64,000 nucleotides of DNA, taken from NCBI RefSeq assembly GCF_001941445.1, contig NZ_CP009245.1, positions 2,193,992-2,257,991 on the forward strand. Reading direction: 5' to 3'. Both the position numbers and the translations under genes were made by a program. Below, one piece after another: positions 58,475-64,000 of this stretch; the first letter of the stretch is position 1; each line of letters starts with the position of its first letter. Source of the stretch: Corynebacterium aquilae DSM 44791. GTDB taxonomy: Bacteria; Actinomycetota; Actinomycetes; Mycobacteriales; Mycobacteriaceae. The notes below the pieces were generated by a model. It was not told the origin of the DNA and made no database searches. It worked only from the letters and a program-made list of their open reading frames with translations.

Positions 58475-59479
58475 CTAGTCGAGGCTGTTGTTGACGTCGT
58501 GGACAATGCGGCGCATCAAAAGCGGCCCGCCGGTGGAGGTCCACACCGAACCATCCACGGGAATGATGTGGCCGTCTTGGAAGGCAATCAGGTCGGTGAA
58601 CCCGGGAACCTGCACCGCACTGGCGATGGCTTGTTCAGCGGCCTCGATATCGACGCTGCCGCCGGCATCGGGGTTAGCGATGGAGGAGCCGCCGAGGGTG
58701 CCGAAGAACATGTAGTCCGCATCGATGTCTTTGAGGTTTTCGTTGGAGACGGGTTCGGAGTGCCCGCGCCCCATGCGGTCCTGGGAGGGCGGGCGCTTGA
58801 GCCCGAGATCCTTGAGCGCTTGCCCGGGCGGCAGGTCGTTGAGGATCAGGGCGGCGGAGTTGCCTTCCCAGCGCACGATGGAGAAGGTGTCCTCGTCGTA
58901 TTTGCCGAGGTGTTCGCGGGCGGCGGCAACTTCCTCGTCGTAGGCCGCCATGACGGCCTCGCCTTCGTCGACTTTGTCGACGGCTGCGGCGAGGTTGCGG
59001 AAATTGATCCGCCAGTCGCCGCCGGCGTAGCCGAGATACACCACAGGGGCGATCGCGCTGAGCGCGTCGAGTGCGGGTTTGTTGTTGTTGATGCTGGTGC
59101 CGTCAACCAGGATCAGGTCCGGTTGGGCCGCGCCGACTGCCTCGAAGTTGATCTGGGATACCGAGCCAAGCAGCTCAATGTCGCGTGCCTTTTCGGGCAG
59201 GTAGGGTGCCACGGTGCGCTGGCCGCGGCCGGCAACACAGCCGACGGGGGTGATATCAAGGGCCAGCAGGCCGTCAAGCGCGGGCTCGGATAGCGCGACG
59301 ATGCGTTCCGGGTGCGCAGGAACGGTAACGGTGTTTCCTTCAATGTCTTGCACCTCGCGGGTGGGCCCCGCCAAGGGGTTATTGGCAGATGAGCTGTTTC
59401 CGCAAGCTGCTAGGCCGGCAGCGCCCAAGGTGATGGTGGCGGCGGTAAGGAAGTTGCGGCGGCTGATCTGTCGTGACAC
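58475..59479 (-). CDS. Iron-ligand ABC transporter substrate-binding protein, Tat lipoprotein
   Basis: 334 residues from a GTG start with AAAGGA 11 nt upstream. The N-terminus SRRNFLTAATITLGAAGLAAC combines a twin-arginine signal with a lipobox. TroA/FepB fold: NTVTVPAHPERIVAL, QPDLILVDGTS and the second lobe from DKVDEGEAVMAAYDEEV. It is the only binding protein in the cluster, so it should deliver ligand to the two FecCD permeases downstream. It is placed between surface proteins A and B (32 bp before B), which ties those proteins to the uptake function. The substrate could be a ferric siderophore, haem or cobalamin. Confidence 0.88.
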   Translation of the reverse strand: MSRQISRRNFLTAATITLGAAGLAACGNSSSANNPLAGPTREVQDIEGNTVTVPAHPERIVALSEPALDGLLALDITPVGCVAGRGQRTVAPYLPEKARDIELLGSVSQINFEAVGAAQPDLILVDGTSINNNKPALDALSAIAPVVYLGYAGGDWRINFRNLAAAVDKVDEGEAVMAAYDEEVAAAREHLGKYDEDTFSIVRWEGNSAALILNDLPPGQALKDLGLKRPPSQDRMGRGHSEPVSNENLKDIDADYMFFGTLGGSSIANPDAGGSVDIEAAEQAIASAVQVPGFTDLIAFQDGHIIPVDGSVWTSTGGPLLMRRIVHDVNNSLD

Positions 59480-59737
59480 GTCAGGGGTGTCCTTTCAGGT
59501 GCGATGTCGAGGGTGAGTGCTGGGAAGAAAGAGAAGGACTGTTAGTGGGTTGAACTTGTTCTGGTGCGTTTGTTGGGGTGTGTAGTGCTAGGTCGGGTTT
59601 TGTCGGGTTTTTCGGGGGCTAACTAAAAGGTGGCTGGCGCCCTGTGGGTGACCTCCGAATCACGGGTTGGTGATCCGGCGGTCGGGCGCGAATTCACCAG
59701 CAGGCTAGAACTGCTAGTGGTGAATCACAGGGGTGTG
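59480..59737. other. Gap between surface protein A and the binding-protein gene
   Basis: 258 bp. It may hold an internal promoter or processing site. I see no strong hairpin or terminator, so read-through is possible. Confidence 0.4.
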
Positions 59738-62029
59738 TTAGAGGCGGAATGCCTGGCGGACGGGCTCCGGCAGGAGCTTGCTGTCGATCACCCCGGTGCG
59801 CAGCAGGTGGCCGAGCACGGCGGCGATACCAGCGACGATGGCGAGCACGGCGACGATGCCGCCGAAGATTCCGGCGCCGGCCTTATCGGAGGAGCCGGGC
59901 TTGGTGGAGCCATCCTGATCCGTGAAACCGGGCTTGGTGGTGGAACCGTCGTTGCCCTGGTCAGCACCCTTCTTGGGGGTGATGCGGTAGATGTCGTTGG
60001 TGGTGGTGTCCTTGCTGCCGTCGCCACCCTTGTTGACGATGAAGGCGTTGCCCTTGCCGTCGGTGGTGACGTGGTTGGGGTAGGTGCCCACAGCGAGGTT
60101 GCCAGCAACTGCCAGGGTGTCCGCGTTGATCACGGTGGCGGTGCCGCCGGTGCGGTTCACGACGTAGTAGAGGCGGTTGGCCGGGTCGAAGGTGGCGGAC
60201 AGGGCCTGGGCGCCGGTGTTGATGGTCTTGACGACCTGCTTGGTCTTGGTGTCGACCACAACGGCGTTGTTGGTGCCCTGGGAGGCGATGAGCAGCTGCT
60301 TGGTCTTCGGGTCGAAGGCCACACCGGAGCCGGTCTTGACGTCGTTTTCGGGCAGATTGATCAATTCGACCTTGTTGTTGTCGCGGGTGTGGACAACTGC
60401 TGCGACCGGAACGTCCATGGAGACGGTGTACAGGTCACCGGTCTCCTGGTCGAAGGCCAGAGACATCGGGCCGGGCACGCCAGCGTCACCGATCTTGATG
60501 TCATCCAGCTTTTCCAGCTTGTCGGCGTCGAACACTGCGAGCACGTCGCCGCCACGCGGGGTGGTGACGTAGACCTTCTGGGTCTTGGTGTCGACAGCGA
60601 TGTCGCGTGCGTGGTGGGCGGAATCAATGGGGAACTGCTTGATCAGCTTCAGGTCGGTTGCGCTGTAGACAGCTACGGTGTCCTGACGGGTGTTGGTGAC
60701 CCACACCTGGTCCTTGGCGTCGTTGACGGCGATGCCGTAGGGGCCGTACAGACCGCGATTCTTTTCACCGGCATCCGCGGGGGTGACCTCGGCGACCTTG
60801 GCCAGGGTGGTGGGGTCGAGCTTGTAGATGGAGGCTTCCTTCAGCGGCGGACGCCCCACGGAGCGGGTGACAAACAGTGCGTTCTGCTTGGCGGAGTAGG
60901 CGCTCTGGTACAGGCCGGAGGGCAGCTGGGCGTTGGTGACGGTGAAGTCCTCAACGTTGCGCACGGCGTTGTCCGGGGTCAGGGCGTTGGTGGTTTCGTA
61001 GGTCTTCTTGACCCCGTTGACCACGATGGTGACGGTGACGTTCTTGCCGACCAGCTGGGCTTCGTTGGGGATTGCAACGCCAGTCAGGGTAGCGGCGCCA
61101 CTGGTGGCGGCGACCTTGCGCTGGGCGTCGGTCAGGAAGTTGGTGTTGCCCACACCAACGAAGTCGACGGTTGCGCCGTCGGGCAGGTTGGTGACGGTGA
61201 CGTCAGCGGTGGAGTTGATGGCGTAGTTCGGGGTTTCTCCCTTGACGAACTTCACGTAGGCGGGCACCTCAGCCTTGACTTCCTGGGTGTCCTTGCCGTC
61301 GCTGAAGGTGAAGGTTGCTTCCGAGCCTGCGTAGGCGGTGGCCGGGAGGATAACGCCGGCAACGGTCGGGTCTTCGGCGATCGTGATGGAGTCGGCGGTT
61401 TGACGGCCGGCCTGGAACTTGGCGTCCTCGCCGTTGACCTTGACGGTGACCTTGGAGTCCTTGGCGAAGTTGACCAGGGCTGCGTTGGCGACGACGTCGC
61501 CGCTGCGGGACTGGTTGAAGCCCTTGATGCTGGTGGCCTTGTCAGTTGCCTCGGAGGCCTTGACGACCTTGTACCAGCCCACCCCAGTGAAGCCCTGGTT
61601 GAGGAAGCGCACGGCGTGCAGACCCTCGGTGATGTTTTCCGGGACGCGCACCTTGATGGTCATCTCGGACTGGTCAGGGGTGCGCGGGAAGACGGTGATC
61701 TGACGGTCAGCTTCTACCCTGGTCGCCCCGGTGCCCTCAATGTTCGGATTGGGCGCGTATTTGCCGTCGTCGATCTTTACAGACAGGGTATCGGCGTTTC
61801 CCTTCATGCCGCTCACCTTGAAGGTGATCATGCCACCAGGGGCGACCTCGTCGACGATGCCGAGTGCGGGAGTGCCTTCGCCGATTTTCAGACCGTCGGC
61901 GGTCAGGCTGTTGGCCGGGGCTTCGACCGCGAGGGCGGATGGGGCATAGGTGGCGGTCACGCCGCCGAAGATCATGCTGGTGGTGAGGAGGGCGGCGATG
62001 GCGCGGCGGCCAATGAGACGGTTGGTCAC
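59738..62029 (-). CDS. Exported membrane-anchored protein with KIDDG/LRFL domain and YncE-like beta-propeller (surface protein A)
   Basis: 763 residues from a GTG with AAGGGA 9 nt upstream. Signal peptide ending PSALAVEA. The first module (about 45-175) shows the shared pattern: TLSVKIDDGKYAPNPN and EGLHAVRFLNQG. Ig-like repeats follow to about 370. Residues ~370-680 are YncE-type propeller blades, for example QVWVTNTRQDTVAVYSATDL, KVYVTTPRGGDVLAVFDADK and LYYVVNRTGGTATVINADTL. A Gly/Lys/Thr linker (STTKPGFTDQDGSTKPG) and a C-terminal helix (GIFGGIVAVLAIVAGIAAVL) anchor it. It is the first gene of the cluster. Propellers of this type often bind proteins or cofactors. Confidence 0.85.
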   Translation of the reverse strand: MTNRLIGRRAIAALLTTSMIFGGVTATYAPSALAVEAPANSLTADGLKIGEGTPALGIVDEVAPGGMITFKVSGMKGNADTLSVKIDDGKYAPNPNIEGTGATRVEADRQITVFPRTPDQSEMTIKVRVPENITEGLHAVRFLNQGFTGVGWYKVVKASEATDKATSIKGFNQSRSGDVVANAALVNFAKDSKVTVKVNGEDAKFQAGRQTADSITIAEDPTVAGVILPATAYAGSEATFTFSDGKDTQEVKAEVPAYVKFVKGETPNYAINSTADVTVTNLPDGATVDFVGVGNTNFLTDAQRKVAATSGAATLTGVAIPNEAQLVGKNVTVTIVVNGVKKTYETTNALTPDNAVRNVEDFTVTNAQLPSGLYQSAYSAKQNALFVTRSVGRPPLKEASIYKLDPTTLAKVAEVTPADAGEKNRGLYGPYGIAVNDAKDQVWVTNTRQDTVAVYSATDLKLIKQFPIDSAHHARDIAVDTKTQKVYVTTPRGGDVLAVFDADKLEKLDDIKIGDAGVPGPMSLAFDQETGDLYTVSMDVPVAAVVHTRDNNKVELINLPENDVKTGSGVAFDPKTKQLLIASQGTNNAVVVDTKTKQVVKTINTGAQALSATFDPANRLYYVVNRTGGTATVINADTLAVAGNLAVGTYPNHVTTDGKGNAFIVNKGGDGSKDTTTNDIYRITPKKGADQGNDGSTTKPGFTDQDGSTKPGSSDKAGAGIFGGIVAVLAIVAGIAAVLGHLLRTGVIDSKLLPEPVRQAFRL

Positions 62030-62153
62030 GATAGGTGTTCCCTTGTGTTCTGCTGTGTTTTTCTGGTCGAACTATCGGGTGAGTGCGTGCGGCGATCCCT
62101 GCGCAATGGGCTGGTGCGTCAGGTGCCTTTCAGCGACAGCCAAAACGACGTTT

Positions 62154-62192
62154 GTAACGTTGGCTTGCCTAAGAGAGGGTAGCCTGCCTGAA
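62154..62192. promoter_or_regulatory. Two imperfect DtxR-like sites
   Basis: Windows 62154-62172 and 62174-62192 match the 19-bp DtxR consensus TTAGGTTAGCCTAACCTAA at about 11-12 positions each. The best parts are TTGCCTAA (62165-62172) and AGGGTAGCCT (62176-62185). They lie about 125-160 bp upstream of the GTG start. This suggests, but does not show, iron control. Confidence 0.35.
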
Positions 62193-62440
62193 AGTTTGCG
62201 GTCAACCTTTCGTTTGATGCGACCTCATTCTTGCGCGCCACGGGGGTAGTCAAGATTTTGTCTCATTGCGATAGCCTGCACTAATCCACCTTTTGGGGTG
62301 CGTGACGTATTACCCCCGCCCTATATTCCGCAGGTCTTTAATTCCCCCGCCCCACGGGTTAGGCGCACTGCCCGAAGATGCTCCCCCAAGAATCGAAAAA
62401 ATCCCCCCTTACTCCCCCACGTTTTTTCACCCTCCCCCAC

Positions 62441-62484
62441 GGGTGTTGCCGGCCCCACCCCGATCGGCCGGCAACACCCTTTTT
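62441..62484 (+). terminator. Strong hairpin with T-run downstream of acpS
   Basis: GGGTGTTGCCGGCC pairs with GGCCGGCAACACCC; TTTTT follows on the plus strand. The gene that ends here (acpS) is on the minus strand, where no U-run follows, so it may act mainly as a stem or serve an unseen plus-strand transcript. Confidence 0.7.
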
Positions 62485-62488
62485 GCTT

Positions 62489-62926
62489 TTAGACTCCCAC
62501 CACCAAGGCTTGCGCGAAGGCGTATTCACCGTCGTGGCTAATGGAGACTTGAATACGGCACTTCGGGCAGCTGGCGGCGAAGGATTGTGCGATGCTCCCA
62601 CCCAGGCGCACCACTAGGCGCCCGTAGGCGTCTGATTCGACGGAGATCTCGGAAAAATCCACCGCTTCTTTCGCCAGCACTGGCGGCTGTCCCACCAGGG
62701 CCTGCTCCCAGGCTTTGATGATTGCTTCCTTCGCCGCAAACCGGCCCGCCACGAATTCCGCCCGGCGCGCCTCCGGTCGTTTGGCGAGGTGGCGGCGTTC
62801 GATCCCGGAGAGGATGTCGGTGAATCTGCTGCCGGGTTGGGCAAGTTGGGTGTTGATGCTGGGGATGTGGCAGATGTCGACGCCGAGGGCTGGGATGAGG
62901 GGGTGTGGTGGGTGCATGGTGTCCAT
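62489..62926 (-). CDS. acpS: Holo-[acyl-carrier-protein] synthase
   Basis: 145 residues from the ATG at 62926 (ATG at 62917 is equally possible). AcpS motifs: GVDICHIPSI (Mg-binding Asp), RFAAKEAIIKAW (Glu/Lys of the second motif) and the C-terminal SISHDGEYAFAQAL. It transfers 4'-phosphopantetheine from CoA to the ACP domain of type I FAS. It lies 84 bp downstream of the fas gene on the same strand, the usual actinobacterial arrangement, and is probably co-expressed. Confidence 0.95.
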   Translation of the reverse strand: MDTMHPPHPLIPALGVDICHIPSINTQLAQPGSRFTDILSGIERRHLAKRPEARRAEFVAGRFAAKEAIIKAWEQALVGQPPVLAKEAVDFSEISVESDAYGRLVVRLGGSIAQSFAASCPKCRIQVSISHDGEYAFAQALVVGV

Positions 62927-63010
62927 TGTGGTTGGCGTGAGTGCGCCGACGCACCCCGTTGATGTGTGTCGCTGGGGTGCGTCGGCGGTTTGGATGGTTG
63001 GGGTCAGTGT

Positions 63011-64000
63011 TTAGGTGGTGATTTCCTTTCCGGTGCGGAGGACGCCGTCGACGAGACGGGCGTCGGGGTCGAGGAGGACGGCTGCTTCGCGGGTTTTGGC
63101 TTCTGCTCCGGTGGCGCCGAGGTTGCGGTCGACGGGTCGGGTGTAGAGGGGGCTGCCGCCGTAGATGCCGTCGAGGATGCGGCGGGCACCGTTGGCTATC
63201 CGGCTGTCGGAGGCGTTGATCCACTCCTTGAGGTCGTCTTCGCCGCGTTGGGTGCGTAGGGCTTGTTCGAAGGCTGCCGGGTGGACGACGGCGATCATGG
63301 CGGAGACGTGTCCGAAGCCGAGGGAGGTCACCAGGCCGGCTTTGGGCAGGCTGCTGGAGATGTCAAGCGGTTGGCGCAGCCACACGAGGTGGGGGTGGGT
63401 CGCCAGGACCGGGTCGACGCAGTCGAGGCTGCGGTTGGCGGGGATGGTGCCGTGTTTGAGTACCTGGGTCAGCCCGATGAGCTGGAAGGCTGCGGCGCCA
63501 CCTTTGGCGTGGCCGGTCAGTGTCTTTTGGGAGATGACGTAGAGCGGGTTGCCGGTGCTGCGGCCGAGTGCGGTGGCGAGTCGTTCGTGGAGGTCGGACT
63601 CGTTGGGGTCGTTGGCCGCGGTGGAGGTGTCGTGTTTGGAGATGATGCCGATGTCGTCGGCGTCGACGTCGAGTGCGCGCAGTGCGGTGGCGAGGCGGCT
63701 GTTGGTGCCGCCTTGGGCGGCGCTGAGGGCGCCGAGACCAGGTGCGGGGATGGAGGTGTGGGCGCCGTCGGCGAAGGATTCGGCGAAACCGATGACGCCG
63801 TGGACGGGGAGTCCGAGGTCGGCGGCGACGCTGCCGCGGGCGAGCAGGATGGTGCCGCCGCCGGCGGATTCGACGAAGCCGGCGCGGCGGCGGTCGTTGG
63901 CGCGGGAGAAGTAGCGGTCGTCGATGCCCTTGTCTGCCAGTTCTTGGCTGGGGGCGGTGGCGGCCATGTCGCCGAAGCCGGTGATGCCTTCGATGGAGAG
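63011..64000 (-). CDS. fas: Type I fatty acid synthase, C-terminal part (ketoacyl synthase domain)
   Basis: The frame is open to the right window edge; only the last 329 residues are present. They form the C-terminal half of the ketoacyl synthase: KHDTSTAANDPNES carries the first catalytic His of the H-G-T-G-T-equivalent, and TLTGHAKGGAAAFQ the second (GHSKGAA-like). The active-site Cys lies outside the window. FAS-I in corynebacteria is a single ~3000-residue polypeptide that makes palmitate and oleate, precursors of corynomycolates. It is followed by acpS. FasA versus FasB cannot be told from this piece, but adjacency to acpS favours FasA. Confidence 0.92.
   Translation of the reverse strand, partial: LSIEGITGFGDMAATAPSQELADKGIDDRYFSRANDRRRAGFVESAGGGTILLARGSVAADLGLPVHGVIGFAESFADGAHTSIPAPGLGALSAAQGGTNSRLATALRALDVDADDIGIISKHDTSTAANDPNESDLHERLATALGRSTGNPLYVISQKTLTGHAKGGAAAFQLIGLTQVLKHGTIPANRSLDCVDPVLATHPHLVWLRQPLDISSSLPKAGLVTSLGFGHVSAMIAVVHPAAFEQALRTQRGEDDLKEWINASDSRIANGARRILDGIYGGSPLYTRPVDRNLGATGAEAKTREAAVLLDPDARLVDGVLRTGKEITT

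Larger units (their letters stand above)
62030..62488. other. Upstream region of the surface-protein cluster
   Basis: 459 bp between surface protein A and acpS. It contains the cluster promoter, two DtxR-like partial sites (62154-62192), and a hairpin at 62441-62484. The stretch 62380-62440 has several C-runs. No gene was recognised. Confidence 0.5.

Noticed and set aside
50987..62029. HtaA-type haem uptake locus (hmuTUV-htaA)
   Set aside because: No HtaA/CR domain pattern is visible in any of the surface proteins; the gene order and propeller protein also differ.
54164..62029. Sortase substrates
   Set aside because: No LPxTG-like motif precedes the C-terminal helices, and no sortase gene is in the window.
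59630..62182. Plus-strand frame of 850 codons
   Set aside because: Complement of the propeller protein, with the same shadow composition.

Overview
The window looks like a chromosomal segment of a Corynebacterium species (mycolic-acid-containing Actinobacteria). The evidence is a mycolate reductase (CmrA-type) beside orn, a type I fatty acid synthase with AcpS and a FasR-type regulator, clpP1-clpP2 with a ClgR-type operator, an IS1249-like element, mycothiol-linked redox genes, and a gene order (rpiB, DsbA-like, pepN, glbO; ettA, ssb; cmrA, orn; pncA, bcp, fasR, acpS, fas) also known from C. glutamicum and partly from Mycobacterium. Composition is GC-rich. Many promoters place a TANNNT -10 element 6-8 nt before the start codon, the signature of leaderless mRNAs. 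I did not see any CRISPR array, prophage or rRNA.

Layout. 0-11 kb: tail of a peptide transporter; a ketone-oxidation module (Baeyer-Villiger-type monooxygenase, alpha/beta hydrolase, divergent IclR regulator); mdh; a TetR regulator; and the protein quality-control block clpX, clpP2, clpP1, tig. 11-21 kb: tRNA-Pro and tRNA-Gly, a small HTH protein, then rpiB, a secreted HNH nuclease, DsbA-like, pepN, a KAP P-loop NTPase and a truncated haemoglobin. 21-26 kb: a catecholate-type siderophore importer (binding protein, two permeases, ATPase) and an MscS channel. 26-39.7 kb: an ion-transporter-superfamily permease, housekeeping and hypothetical genes, PrsW, EttA, an SSB paralogue, a Gln-rich lipoprotein and a CopD-CtaG fusion. 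39.7-45.3 kb: tRNA-Arg, cmrA-orn, tRNA-His, a 54-residue small ORF, an SDR, an L,D-transpeptidase and tRNA-Lys. 45.3-46.8 kb: an intact IS with an 8-bp target duplication. 46.9-51 kb: pncA, a DUF3618 protein, bcp, a fasR-like regulator and an RNase H-like protein. 51-62 kb: an eight-gene minus-strand cluster. 62.5-64 kb: acpS and the C-terminal end of FAS-I.

The most notable region is 50987-62029. A second FecCD/FepC-type ABC importer and a Tat-lipoprotein binding protein are interleaved with four exported, membrane-anchored proteins. Three of these clearly share a K-[IV]-D-D-G ... G-x-H-x-[LV]-R-F-L domain, the fourth has a divergent version, and one also carries a YncE-like beta-propeller. 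The set lacks any recognisable HtaA/CR domain. I read it as a surface relay for an iron-bearing ligand (haem, haemoprotein or siderophore). Weak DtxR-like half sites lie upstream of the first gene. Function, substrate and regulation are inference.

Functional links: fasR, acpS and fas supply and control fatty acids for mycolates, and cmrA matures the mycolate. clpX/clpP/tig form the proteostasis block. The two importers cover iron acquisition. The L,D-transpeptidase acts on peptidoglycan.
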